From the NCBI GenBank assembly GCA_017163975.1, contig JAFFSR010000351.1:1415001-1479000 (forward strand): a stretch of 64,000 bases of DNA, written 5' to 3'. Source of the DNA: Anastatus disparis. Its lineage: Eukaryota > Arthropoda > Insecta > Hymenoptera > Eupelmidae. Made by a program: the position numbers and the translations under genes. Under the pieces are notes generated by a model, which saw only the letters and a list, made by a program, of their open reading frames with translations, did not search any database and was not told where the DNA came from. This document shows positions 44,583 to 56,025 of the stretch, piece by piece (position 1 is the stretch's first letter; the number at the start of each line of letters is the position of its first letter).

Positions 44583-45379
44583 AAGGGTACCCCCCATTAA
44601 GATAGGTAAAATGCCCCCATCACGGAATTCAAATTTTCGTCCAAAATCAGTTAGTGTTTGCTCAAAAATGAAATTTTAAACTGCGACCTGCTACCCCTCC
44701 TCCCTCCAGTACTCCTAACCTCAAAAAAACGTGTTTTTTTAAAAATAATTTTTTTCGGTACCTTATTGACGGTTAAGAAATTTGAAAAAAATTGAGCATA
44801 TTCTATATAAAAATGCGCATTAACTGTAATTTTTTCAGTTATTTTTGACGTCAAAAACTAACCTAAAAACAATAAAATATTCTTAAAATTGCTCTAAAAA
44901 CTTTTAAAAAAGGGGTGCCGCCTCAAAAATTTGTGGAAAGTTGAGGATTTTCGTCCTTAATCTGCCCTATTTTGCCCAGATTTTTTGGAGTGGTGCGCCA
45001 TATTTAAAAGTCGAAAAACCCTGTTTTTTAGCTATTTTTTATCAATTTTTTGCTTTTTTTGCTTTGTCAGTAATAGTTACAACAAAACTAATGGCACCAT
45101 CGGATTTTACGCCAAAAAATACATAAAAAATATGTATAATACTCCGTTCTAATATTTTTGGATCACTAGCTATAAAACAAAAATGGAAAAGAGGCTGCTA
45201 TGAGCATGTCGGGGCAACTCACTTTTTCCGTGGGATTTGTGAAAAGTTACTTAAAAGTATAAACAACAATGATTACATGTATTTTTTCATAGTTTTTGAC
45301 GAAGAATACAGTGTTGTAGCTATATTTTCTATAACTTGGCTCTGGTCAAATATCAGAGCCAAGAAAACAACTTACAATA
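44583..45379. repeat. Left TIR of the ISL2EU-type element
   Basis: Near-identical inverted match to 49942-50739. Near its inner end it contains a small hairpin, CTTGGCTCTG / CAGAGCCAAG with a 9-nt loop, present in both TIRs. The element's non-coding region 45380-47443 follows. Confidence 0.95.
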
Positions 45380-47443
45380 GGTCCTTTTTAATAGGTAACA
45401 CCTGAAGCGTCCGGCAAAGAAGGATAAATCGTTTTTTTTTATTTAATAATTAAGTCATAATATTTAAATGAAACAAAAACGTTACTATACATATATAGTA
45501 AAATTAAACACCATTGCTATTTTTTATTCTCTATTGTCGATTTATTTAGCGAGTTCGTGAACCAAGTTTTCCGTAACAGTGTCCAGCCTTATGTTTTTTA
45601 TGTGAATAGAGCCTAACAGAATACACTGAAAATCAATCCCAGCAGTAGAGACTGTTACAAATAGATGTGTACAACAGATTCTATTCAACAGAAGTTTCAT
45701 ATTATAATTATTGTACTTAATTTATTCTTACAATGTTTTATATTTGAAAAGAAATGTTTTAATGATAATATAGCTTCAAAAACTTACTTTTTATTAAATG
45801 TTATCGGTAATTCAGAGTAAAACAACGTGTGTAACAAATAAGTAAGAATAAAAATAACCTTGTAGATTAAATTGAATTTTAATTTTGAGTATGAGAATAT
45901 TATAATTATTCTTTAGGTTATCCGAAATTAGAATTCATTAAATTATCATATCAAGTAAATATTAAATAGAATTGAATGTTTATAAACAATTGATATCTCT
46001 TCACAATATTAAACATTTTTTAATAAAATCAACTCTATTACTGTCATTAGGTTCTAGATATCTTGCAACCAGTATATGAATATTATTGAAATTAGATATT
46101 TCATTTATACTTAATATATGACATAAAAACCCTTTTGGATTGACAAAGTAGTGGTTTCATGAAAGTGCTTGAGGTTTTCACAGAGAATAAATTTATAATG
46201 GCTTCCATTAAATGTAATGGAAGTCACTATCATTTCTTTTAACAGTGTGTGTTCCAAAATTGAATCATCATTTTCCATTGAACAGGTAATTTTCATAGAA
46301 AGTTAATGCAAGGGAAAAAGTAAATATTTAATTATTCTTTTTCATTAATAAAACAACTTTTTAAAATAAGTAGATTTTTTATTGAAAAATTATTTACTTG
46401 AATTGGATGAATTATTCTATTTGAAACAATAGAAGTACTTACTATGTGAGTCCTAATGAAGGTAACTTTGTTCGCAGTATTGCTTGTTGTCCAAATTTTT
46501 AAAAATTATTTATAATTTACATCTGGTAATTCTCTTTATGAAATGAAAATTAGTATAGTGTAATATATATTTGGTATTTTAATCAACTGATTTTATAAAA
46601 CGCGATGGTACAAGTCATCACAATTAATCAGAACTTTGATCCAACAACTTATTGCAAATCAGATTATCTTACACATAAGATTACAAATGATATTCATGTC
46701 AATGATGCGATTGTACGTCAAATTAATTTTGATTAATATTCTACTCATATAAGTATTTAGAAGATGTTTGTATATGTAGTTACAAGAATTATTTAATAAT
46801 TAATTGAGTTTGCGGTGACTCTGTCTTATTTGCCTACGAAAGTAATTGTAATTATAATAATAACGAATGTTGTTTAATTAATAATTAAGCTTTTAATTGA
46901 TAAATAACATTCTAGTATGTGTTTTTAAAACTTATTTTAATAGTTTTAGATTATTTAAACCAGATGATTATGTTTAGTTTGCGAAAGGATATTTTCAATA
47001 ATAACAATTATTTTAAACTGTCATTACTTCTTATTGATGGCTCTAACTTACATGATCCAAAATTTATTTTAAAGTTTATGTAAAATGAAAGAAAATAAGC
47101 ATTTTCTGAAGTAATGAACAATAAATAATTTTAATTACCATGTTTTACATATAAGAACCAATCAAAAAACTTAAAAAATAAGTCTGTAAAAAATCATGAA
47201 GAAGTGTTCCTATGAATTTCTCTCTAAAACATGAGAATTTTCCGAAATAAAATTATAAAGTTCAACCTTTTCCAAAAATAAAATTTTTTTGTATGGATTT
47301 TAGAATAAATAATTTTTTTTTGTTTTTCTCGAATTTTGTTTGAATGTAATTAAGACTGTTTATGCTTTGGACGGCAGATTTCTTATCAACAATTTTCATA
47401 AAACTGTTTTACTGTTAATTTTCCATGCTACAGAATAAACAAA

Positions 47444-49703
47444 ATGGAGGCTGTAGATTATGAAACACCGACTAAAAAAACAGACAATAGAAAGTGTGTT
47501 CGATGCAAAATCTTTATCCGTAAATTAAATGGTCCTTTCCGACAGTTTGATAAACGCGAAGATGCTATGGAATTTCACAATAGATACAATTTTTATGTTC
47601 AAAGTGGTGATGTGATTTGTAATAAATGTCGTCACCAATTAAGTCTTCTAGCTAGTAAAAGAAATAAAATAGTAAAAAGTAAAAAGAATGCATCGACATC
47701 AAATTATAAATCTCAAGAAATTATTACATTACCATTAGAAGAAGTGATTGACGATGTAGTCGGTAGCGCTTCACAATCAAAGACAGAAGTATCAGATTCT
47801 AACGAAACTCCTACAAGCCAGCAATCTTATCCTTCATCTAATATCAACTATTTCAGTGATGTAACACCAACAAGTAGTCAAACGTTCACCGAGTCACCAG
47901 ATAGTCAAGAATCTGATGACTTTTCGATATACGCTGCAACAGTTCAACCAACAGATGGATACGTTTCGATATCATTCCCTAGAGTAATTGTAAGTCATAG
48001 ATTATGTTTTATATGTAAATCGACAAATGAAATTCAAGATGTGCCTTTCGATGCTCGCTTACAAGTTTTTATTTCTAGAAAATTTTTATTCCTCATAGAA
48101 ATAGATGCTGCAAAATTCATTTGATAAATAAAAGATTTTATGACGATGAAGTTTTGAGAATAGAAACTTATTCAGATAAATGTAGCATACAATTTTCAGA
48201 ACTTGCAAAATTCATGGATGCATTATCAGATGGTGCACATTTACAACTTCATGACCAAATTGGAAGTTTCACAATTACGGAAAGACGCATAAAAGCTCTC
48301 ACTGGATATACGTGGGACAACATTATTAAGCTACAAAACATGATGGTATCAATGAGATCTTCTGAAAATAGAAACATAATGCAAGCATTAGTACTTTTTT
48401 TATTTAAAATGAAGTCTGGGAATTGAAACAAGTGCATTTCTGAAATTTTTGGTCTTGAAGAAAAGCAAGTAGCACAATCTATCAATTTAGTGCTCAAATG
48501 TTTCGAGAATGAAATATTGCCAAAAAATTTCGGGATTCATGCTTATTTTCGGGAACTTTTACTTGAACAAACAACTGATATTGCAAAAATGTTGTACAAT
48601 ATGGATAACAAGTTAGCATTAATATGTGATGGAACATATTTACGTCATCAAAAAAGCAGCAATAATGCTTATCAGCGTAAATCATATTCGGGTCAAAAAA
48701 AAGCTTCACTCTGTAAACCATTCACAATATGTACAACAAATGGTTTTATCGTCGATTGTGCAGGACCTTTTACAGCTAATTGCAACGATGCAAAGATTTT
48801 GGAGAATTTGTTAAAAAGTTCCGATGGATTTAACAAAATTCTCGAAAAACACGATATTTTCATTCTCGATAGAGGCTTTAGAGATGTGATAGACTACTTG
48901 AATCAGCGAGAATTCACAACTTTGATGCCTGCTTTGAAAGGTAAACGATCGCAACTTACTACTGAAGAATCAAACGCATCTCGACGAGTTACGAAACTTA
49001 GATGGGTTGTAGAAGCGATTCATGGAATTATAGGACAAAAATATAAGCTTCTGCATCACCAACTTCATAATGGTCTTTTAACAAAAGCTGGATTATTTTG
49101 TAAAATCGCTTGCTTCTTACAAAATTTATTTGGTAAGAGGTTGAATTCTGATGCAGGAAATTTAGACAAAATCATAAGTAGGATTAACCTCACAAATAAT
49201 GTAGAAAACACCCTAGCAATTGAAGTTGAAGAAAAAAACTGGAACAGAAAAACTGTACCGTTTTAGCATTTGTCATCGAACGATCTATCAGATTTCCCTG
49301 AAATGACTTTGGAAGATTTGAAAGTATTTTTTACAGGTTCGTATCAATTATCTCAATCAGTGTCATATTTGGCAGAAATAATTGGAGACAATGGTTTATT
49401 AACTTTAAGTTACGCAAAAGAACAACAAAATATTTTAAGATTTAAGGTGCAGTCCAGACATATTAACAGTAAAAAGTACAAATGTTAGATAGATTATTGT
49501 TCAAAAACTAGTGGTACTGTTGTAACTGTGCGAATGGAAATAGAACTGTTGGTTGCTACTCACATGTAGCTGCTGTTATTTATTATTTAAGTCACGCCCG
49601 CTATTTATCACGAATCATCAAACCAGCTGCAATATTGACTAAACTTTTTGATTTTGAAGAAGTTGTGCCAGTAATTGAAGAAATTAGTGATGATGAAGAG
49701 TAA
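47444..49703 (+). pseudogene. ISL2EU-type transposase (DDE) with C-terminal SWIM-like motif, broken
   Basis: The transposase would cut and paste the element. ATG at 47444 opens a frame with Cys pairs (CVRCK, CNKCRHQ) near residues 18-65, a Ser/Thr-rich linker and a second pair (CFICK). A frameshift near 48088 separates this from the core. Stops at 48424-48426 (TGA), 49264-49266 (TAG) and 49486-49488 (TAG) and a frameshift near 49512 follow. The DDE catalytic residues are visible: Asp in LICDGTYLRH (48628), Asp in ILDRGFRD (48868) and Glu in VVEAIHGIIG (49012). The last frame, 49513-49703, carries CNCANGNRTVGCYSH, a C-x-C...C-x-H SWIM-like motif, and ends EEISDDEE. The original length was about 750 residues. 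Confidence 0.85.
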
Positions 49704-49941
49704 CGATTTTCTAATAAAACGATATATTTATTAAATAAATACTTTTGTAACTAGGAATTATATACGTATATATTGTAAATAATTTTTGTAATAACAAGAT
49801 ACTAAAATTATAATTTTAATGATTTTATAAAAACTAATTAAATTATGTATTATTTATAAGACACAATCTTTTTAGGATCGTAGATCCAGAAATGAAACAA
49901 TTACAATAATGAATATTAAAACTAATTTGAATGAAAAAGAC

Positions 49942-50739
49942 TTATTGTAAGTTGTTTTCTTGGCTCTGATATTTGACCAGAGCCAAGTTATAGAAAATAT
50001 AGCTACAACACTGTATTCTTCGTCAAAAACTATGAAAAAATACATGTAATCATTGTTGTTTATACTTTTAAGTAACTTTTCACAAATCCCACGGAAAAAG
50101 TGAGTTGCCCCGACATGCTCATAGCAGCTTCTTTTCCATTTTTGTTTTATAGCTAGTGATCCAAAAATATTAGAACGGAGTATTATACATATTTTTTATG
50201 TATTTTTTGGCGTAAAATCCGATGGTGCCATTAGTTTTGTTGTAACTAATACTGACAAAGCAAAAAAAGCAAAAAATTGATAAAAAATAGCTAAAAAACA
50301 GGGTTTTTCGACTTTTAAATATGGCGCACCACTCCAAAAAATCTGGGCAAAATAGGGCAGATTAAGGACGCAAATCCTCAACTTTCCACAAATTTTTGAG
50401 GCGGCACCCCTTTTTTTAAAGTTTTTAGAGCAATTTTAAGAATATTTTATTGTTTTTAGGTTAGTTTTTGACGTCAAAAATAACTGAAAAAATTACAGTT
50501 AATGCGCATTTTTATATAGAATATGCTCAATTTTTTTCAAATTTCTTGACCGTCAATAAGGTGCCGAAAAAAATTATAAAAAAAAAACACGTTTTTTTGA
50601 GGTTAGGAGTACTGGAGGGGGGAGGGGTAGCAGGTCGCAGTTTAAAATTTCATTTTTGAGCAAACACTAACTAATTTTGGACGAAAATTTGAATTCCGTG
50701 ATGGGGGGCATTTTACCTATCTTAATGGGGGGTACCCTT
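49942..50739. repeat. Right TIR of the ISL2EU-type element
   Basis: Inverted copy of the left TIR. It differs by scattered substitutions and short homopolymer indels. Confidence 0.95.
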
Positions 50740-50741
50740 TA

Positions 50742-51360
50742 GTATAATAATAGATATATCTAACAAAAATGTTTAACATTTTATATTATTATTAAATAAA
50801 TCTTAAATCATAAATGTAATTAATAGTTTCAATTAAGATTATTTCAATATAATAATTGATATATAATAATCTTTATTTGAATCTTTTAAGATTTGAAGGA
50901 TTATTTTGTTATAATTTTTATTTGATATGTTTTGACTTATTTTTATATTCTATAAGATATATCATAATTTTTTAAAAACATGACCTTAAAACCAGATACG
51001 TTAAATGGTTGTATTAAACTTTTTATGAATAGTATTTTAATAGATTTCTTATGTTAATTCTAAAAAAATCATCAACTGTTATATTTGTATTATACGAGTT
51101 TGTAAGTAGGAGGGCACGAGGGGGCTGCGGGGGAACGAGGAGGGTCGCGGGGAAACGAGGGTAGTGTGGGGTGCTTTGGTAAAATTGATATTTAAAAAAT
51201 ATCGTAGAATTTTAAACATTTTTACGTAATTTTGTGGGGGGGGCTTTACAAAATTATGTGGGGAACAACAGGGGGCATAAGAGGACGAGGGGGGCGTGGG
51301 GATACGAGGGGGAACGTGAGGGGTCTGAAGTTGAATTTTTTAATGTAACTATATAATATA

Positions 51361-51361
<1 letters not shown>
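50742..51361. other. A+T-rich repeat remnant and a G-rich patch
   Basis: About 50880-50985 resembles 43640-43765 in direct orientation (shared AAGATTT, GGATTATTTT and ATAAGATATATCA), a decayed dispersed repeat on both sides of the ISL2EU element. From 51105 to 51315 the plus strand becomes strongly G-rich, with many GGG to GGGGGGG runs in imperfect ~18-bp repeats (ACGAGGG). Confidence 0.6.

Positions 51362-51403
<42 letters not shown>
51362..51403. repeat. (TA)n microsatellite, Helitron target
   Basis: Uninterrupted AT dinucleotides ending exactly where the Helitron begins. Confidence 0.95.
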
Positions 51404-51406
<3 letters not shown>

Positions 51407-52158
51407 TACTATTATATAAAAGGACAGCGTTTGTTTGAATGTTCTCAATTATTTCAAAAACTACTGAACCGATCGTTTTCAAATTTTAAATTTAAAATCT
51501 TTATAATATGACGAGTGTCATAGGCTATATAAATAATTACTTTTTTAATCAATAATTGCAATAAAATAATTATAGACCTAGATCTTAATGCGTAGGGAAT
51601 AGGGACTACTTTTTTTCGGCGTTCTGCGGTCAACATACTCTATCCTTGCTACTTTCCTTGGTTGTCCAATAGGTGGCGACCGATTTTGTCTTTCACTTTA
51701 TTAAACTGGTACGGTAGAAATACTTATACACCTATGATATTCCGTAAATTCAACACAATAAATTTTTATTGCATATTCTCTAATCACAGAGTAATATTAC
51801 CTCGGATTATTTAATGAAATATTTTCTTTTTCCATTAGGCAGAATCAAAAATTAGACAATTTTTTTAACTTTAGAAAAAATTTTATATCTTCAATTTAAA
51901 TATATTTTTTGACTTTGGTACTAAATTAAACATATATCGAAAAATAAAAAAAATTCAATGCTTATTTTTTCTACAAAAATAATTATTTTAAATGAAAATT
52001 CATTCTATTATCACATGGTTCACAAACAAAAAATGTTGTGTATTCCGAAGTTTTGTAAGAGTACGATTTAATAAATAATAGTTTTTGAGATTCTATTTCT
52101 ATACCTACCGACTTCTGTCCAACTATTGCGCGGGCGAAGCCGAGACGGGGGATGCTAG
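51404..52158 (+). mobile_element. Non-autonomous Helitron, 755 bp
   Basis: Begins TCTTACTATTATATAAAAGG, followed by GTTTGTTTGAATGTTCTC and ACTACTGAACCGATCG. These blocks are typical of the 5' region of arthropod Helitrons. It ends GGGCGAAGCCGAGACGGGGG then ATGCTAG, a short hairpin plus CTAG terminus. It lies between host A (51403) and T (52159), the A/T insertion rule. There are no terminal inverted repeats, no target duplication and no Rep/helicase ORF, so it depends on an autonomous copy elsewhere. Confidence 0.9.
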
Positions 52159-52213
52159 TATATACATATATACCCTTTAAATTTTTTTAATTTCAAATAA
52201 TGATGTAAAGGGT

Positions 52214-52535
52214 ATATATATGAGGATATCTCTGGAACTTTTTAATGTTGAGAGGTCGACCTGACAACAATTAAAAGGTCTATAATACAAGTTTCTGGAG
52301 TGGCACACACTTCAATAAGGGCTTAAATTACTCGTTTCTTGTAGTAGAATATGTAATTAAATTTTGGTATCGATTGGAAAATTGGTACTTACGGTACATA
52401 ATTTTATACGTCAAAAATGATACTTTTTTTATATTTTTCTACGTGTGTTTCTTGAGCTATAAAAAAGTACCATTCTTTCGATCATTCTCAAATTTTCTGA
52501 GCATATTGAATATGGTAAAAACAACAGTTTAAGCC
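52214..52535 (+). repeat. Dispersed repeat R, copy 3 (uninterrupted)
   Basis: The most complete copy. It retains both empty TTAA sites that are occupied in the other two copies: one near 52323 (piggyBac MITE in copy 2) and one near 52529 (TTAA MITE in copy 1). Confidence 0.9.
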
Positions 52536-52778
52536 TACCAACAATATAATATTATTTTATAATAGTGTTATTAATTGTTAAACATGTTAAACATCATTAA
52601 TATTAGTGTAAAAGTTTATTTATATATATTTTCATGATGAATGTACTTGTCTTGTCTACATTTACGTTCAACATCATGTCGTGCTTGAATATAAAAGCTT
52701 ATACACAAGCATGAATTCAATCGAATATTTTTATAGATTATTGTTAAATGCTCGTATTTATTATTATAGAATAAACGA

Positions 52779-53621
52779 AATGCCTTGTCAGTACAAGACA
52801 AAATGGATATTTTGAATAAATTGGAAGCGAAAGTAAAAAATCGTTCATTCTGTACTAAATGCAGTGTCAGTAGCTCAACAATTTCAACAATTTTCAAAAA
52901 TAAAGAGAAAATAAAACAGCATTATGACGAAATCATAGCTGGGCATAGAGATCCTAAGCAAAGGAAAAGAGTTGTTGGTCCCGAGAACAATTTACTCGAA
53001 AAAGTTTTATGTGCATGGGTGCGTCAAAAGCGAACCATTGAACAGTCAGTAACTGCCAACTTAGCAATGGAAAAAGCTAAAATGTTTCATGAGGAACTCA
53101 AGAAACACGGAAAAATTCTTGAAAATCACTCGTTTAGGGGCAGCAGTGGTTGGTTCGTAAAATTTAAAGAAAGAAATAGCCTTCATATTTTACAAGTGAA
53201 AGGAGAAAAAGCGTTGGCAGATTCAGAAGCAAACAAAGCATTTGTTCAAGATTTTACGAAGTTCATTATTGATGATAATTACAGCCTTGACAACATCTAC
53301 AACGCAGATGAGACGGGGCTATATTATCGCACATTACCTAATCAAACTTTAGTTTTAATGGAAGAAAGAGAGGTGTCAGGACAGAAATTGATTAAAGATC
53401 GTTTAACTGCAATGATTGCTGGCAATGTAAGTGGTACACACCGTATATCTTCTATGATCATAGGAAAATCGGCAAAGCCAAGATGTTTCCAGAATGTTCA
53501 AACTCTTTCTTTGGAATACATCAATCAAAAAAAAGGTTGGATGAGTAAAGATATTTTTATCCATTGGTTTAAAAACATTTTTCTGCAAAGTGTAAAAACA
53601 CAAAAATCTGAAGCACGGTAA
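52779..53621 (+). pseudogene. Tigger/pogo-type (jerky-like) transposase, C-terminally truncated
   Basis: About 280 codons with the order of CENP-B-like Tc1/mariner relatives. An N-terminal helix-turn-helix (LSVQDKMDILNKLEAKVKN) comes first, then a CENP-B-type second DNA-binding region with WVRQKRTIEQSVTANLAMEK and GSSGWFVKFKER. The start of the DDE domain follows at NIYNADETGLYYR, with the first catalytic Asp. The frame stops at 53619, before the remaining two catalytic residues, where the family would need about 200 more residues. The first in-frame ATG is 52803, downstream of the conserved start, and a TTATAG acceptor-like site precedes the frame, so an upstream exon may be missing. No TIR or TA pair was found. 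It is a truncated relic or possibly a retained exon. Confidence 0.8.
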
Positions 53622-54011
53622 ATTTTTTTTATTTTAGAGCATTTTAAAAAAATAATATATATGGGTAAATCCACCGTAGTTTTAACTTTGCATGTGACTT
53701 TTTTTAAGCAATTTTCAAATAATTACTATTCTGTTAAATTAAATTTAACATTAAAACGCAGATAACTGTATTTAGCTGTAAATTGTCAGATTGAATCTAA
53801 GAAATATACTCCACTTTTTCGCAAAGCTAAATTGAACGGCACCTTCAAAATTTTCTAAAAAGTATCAAATTTTTTACGAAAAATCACGGTTTTTGCATAA
53901 ATAGTATAAAAAGAAGTAAAATTTTCGAAGTCTTGATGAATTGTAGATCAACTTACCAACCGTTGAAGAGGAGACTGAAGAAGAAGCCGAATTAGAAGAT
54001 TCTAGTAGTAT

Positions 54012-54064
54012 ATAGGCAGGTATAGCGAGACAGATCCTCCCCTCGTCTCGCTATACCTGCCTAT
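54012..54064. other. Perfect 20-bp-stem hairpin
   Basis: Arms 54012-54031 and 54045-54064 (core AGGCAGGTATAGCGAGAC) are exact complements around a 13-nt loop, followed by a C-rich run (CCCCACCCCCCCTCTCCC). An acidic frame ending ELEDSSSI stops just before it (about 53940-54013). That frame could be the tail of the transposase upstream or chance. Confidence 0.8.
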
Positions 54065-54718
54065 TTCCCCACCCCCCCTCTCCCTCCTACCTGTTATAGC
54101 GTTCATGTGGTGGTATCGCGTGACATTTCCCCTTCCCCAGTCTGGGGTTATTATGGAGTTCTATTTATCTATTTATCGATTATTTCCTACGATTAATATA
54201 TTTGCTGGTCCTGAAAAGGACCGTATGTGAATATATAAATATTTTTTAATTTAAAATTTTTTATATCCTTTTCTTTCAGGAATAGTGTAAGTATTGGTTG
54301 AAATTTTTTCAGAATATTGTTTCCAGGTGGATGATGGTTGATTTTCTTTCTTTTTCTTTTCCCCGCCTTGTAGTAAAGATGTTCTTTCGTTGCTGGAACT
54401 GTTTTGACCCATCGCAATAATTCTAAAGTATTTATTGTAAAAAGTTATTATTTAAATTAATATTTTCAAGAGTATTATTTTTTTATTATATCTTTGAAAA
54501 CGTTCTAATTTTTCCGTTTCTTTCTTATAATATTTTTTGCATCGTTCTCTCTTTATTCAGTTGTCTGTAGAATTATATGTAGCAATCTTACCTGCGCATT
54601 GTCTCATGTCTGTTTCGACCGGCTGTCATAAAATAAGTGATGGGTAATTGAAAACGTGATAATATTTATAGAAAGAAATAAAGTCAAATATAGCATTAAA
54701 GTTATTTATCGATATTAA

Positions 54719-55118
54719 GAGTCCGCTGTATCTCTGTCCTTTTCTAATTAAAAAATTGACTTTTTTCCCAAAATTAGCAACAAGAAGCAAAAATAAAGAG
54801 ATGGTTTCGATGTGTTTAATAAAATGTAATATTTTCTTTGATTAGAATGAATTCATTTTATTGCTTCGATTTTAAGAAAAGTTGGAATAACTTAAAAAAT
54901 TAGAAATTAGTGTCAAATAATGGGATTTTCAAGTTATTCCAACTTTTCTTGAAAATAAAGCGGTGGAATTAAATTATTCTTATGAAAGAAAATATTGCTT
55001 TCTATTACACGAATCGAAACCATCTCTTTATTTCTGCCTGAAGCTATTAGTTTTTATAAAAAATAAATTTTAAATAGATTCGGTAAAACAGGTAACTGTG
55101 TCGGTATACAGCTGACTC
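54719..55118. mobile_element. TTAA-target MITE, copy 2 (uninterrupted)
   Basis: TTAA at 54715-54718 and 55119-55122. Arms of ~185 bp tipped GAGTCCGCTGTATCTCTG / GACTCTTAA in reverse. The arms share AAAGTTGGAATAACTT and GAGATGGTTTCGAT blocks with each other. The outer CTGTCCTTTTCTAAT and middle ATTTTCTTTGAT match copy 1 at 16815. Confidence 0.85.
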
Positions 55119-55206
55119 TTAACACACATTTTTATACATAAATCTTTTTTTATAATCATAGCTTAATTATTCATAATAACAAACGAAGTTAATTATATGA
55201 TTAAAG

Positions 55207-55806
55207 TTATTTATTAACTGAAAGTTCATTCAAATCCGACAACACCGGCATTTCCGCACTTTTTTCAATTATTGCATCGAACCACGTTTTTTCATCACTA
55301 ATAATGTCTTTATTTTCACTGTTACATTGTGAAATGTCACTTGTTAAATGTAAAACAATATTTTTAATTATCAAATCTTTCGTTTTTTCTTCATGATTAA
55401 TATCATTTGCGATATTTAAATTAACATTTTCGTTAATATTCACTTCGTTATTCGTCATTTCACTAATAAAACCTTCAATTGTTTCTGTATCTACACTTTG
55501 TTCAAGAATGGTGTCTAACCATTCCATGTCGGTATTAACACTATTTTCACTTACGTTATAATTCACGTTTTGCAAAATCGCATTTTCGCTAATGTCCCCA
55601 ACACTATTCGTCGATTCAATACTATTTTCAATTTCTTCTATTTCTACACTTTTTTCTAGCATTTTCTCTAGCCACTCTATGTCACTGGTGTTAACACTAT
55701 TGATAGTGATTAAATCGTCAATATCTTGTGATATTGCTTCTTCACTAGTATTTTCAATAACAGTATCTAACAAAGCCATACTGTTATTTTCTACTTTAGT
55801 ATTCAT
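55207..55806 (-). CDS. Acidic protein with repeated Trp motifs, function unknown
   Basis: A 199-codon minus-strand frame from ATG at 55806 (MNTKVENNSMALLDTVIEN). The open frame continues upstream to 56025 without an earlier ATG. It is strongly acidic and rich in Asn, Glu, Ile and Ser, with no signal peptide or membrane segment. A motif around a tryptophan occurs three times: DIEWLEKMLEKSVE (Trp45), DMEWLDTILEQSVD (Trp96) and EKTWFDAIIEKSAE (Trp175), with a weaker copy near residue 10 (MALLDTVIENTSEE). It lies divergent from the three-exon gene at 56.9 kb, in the same segment as the DNA polymerase, so it may belong to the same virus-like element. I recognise no family. Confidence 0.55.
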   Translation of the reverse strand: MNTKVENNSMALLDTVIENTSEEAISQDIDDLITINSVNTSDIEWLEKMLEKSVEIEEIENSIESTNSVGDISENAILQNVNYNVSENSVNTDMEWLDTILEQSVDTETIEGFISEMTNNEVNINENVNLNIANDINHEEKTKDLIIKNIVLHLTSDISQCNSENKDIISDEKTWFDAIIEKSAEMPVLSDLNELSVNK

Positions 55807-56025
55807 CACGGTTTTTAAAAATATTTTTAAATTAAAAATTATTGTAGAAAAAAAAGGTATCTTCCGAATATGTTTACGGGATGAAACTAAAACTTCTAAT
55901 AACGTTTGTGCAAGGAAAACTCGAGGCTGAATATTTTTTTCTAAAATTATCCTTGAATATAAAGATAATAAGGTTTCTTTCTTAGCTTTAAAGAGAAAAA
56001 AATATGAAAAACATATGCCCTGCAA

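Larger units (their letters stand above)
44583..50739 (+). mobile_element. ISL2EU-type DNA transposon, full length but inactive
   Basis: TIRs of ~797 bp (44583-45379 and 49942-50739) start AAGGGTACCCCCCATTAAG and are highly similar. A TA dinucleotide flanks both ends (44581-44582, 50740-50741), matching the TA target duplication reported for ISL2EU elements. The single coding region has a DDE transposase and a C-terminal SWIM-like zinc motif. High TIR identity with a broken ORF suggests insertion as, or decay into, a non-autonomous copy. Confidence 0.8.

Noticed and set aside
44651..45126. 60-70 codon frames that recur in 50196-50659
   Set aside because: They are the two TIRs of the ISL2EU-type element read in mirrored positions.
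51246..51482. Frames rich in IYIYIY followed by Pro/Arg
   Set aside because: Created by (TA)n and the G-rich patch.
53619..53645. GTAAATTTTTTTTATTTTAG after the Tigger-like frame as an intron
   Set aside because: About 20 nt is far too short for a spliceosomal intron, and no DDE sequence follows.
55592..55930. 112-codon plus-strand frame opposite the acidic ORF
   Set aside because: Hydrophobic shadow of an acidic low-complexity coding strand.
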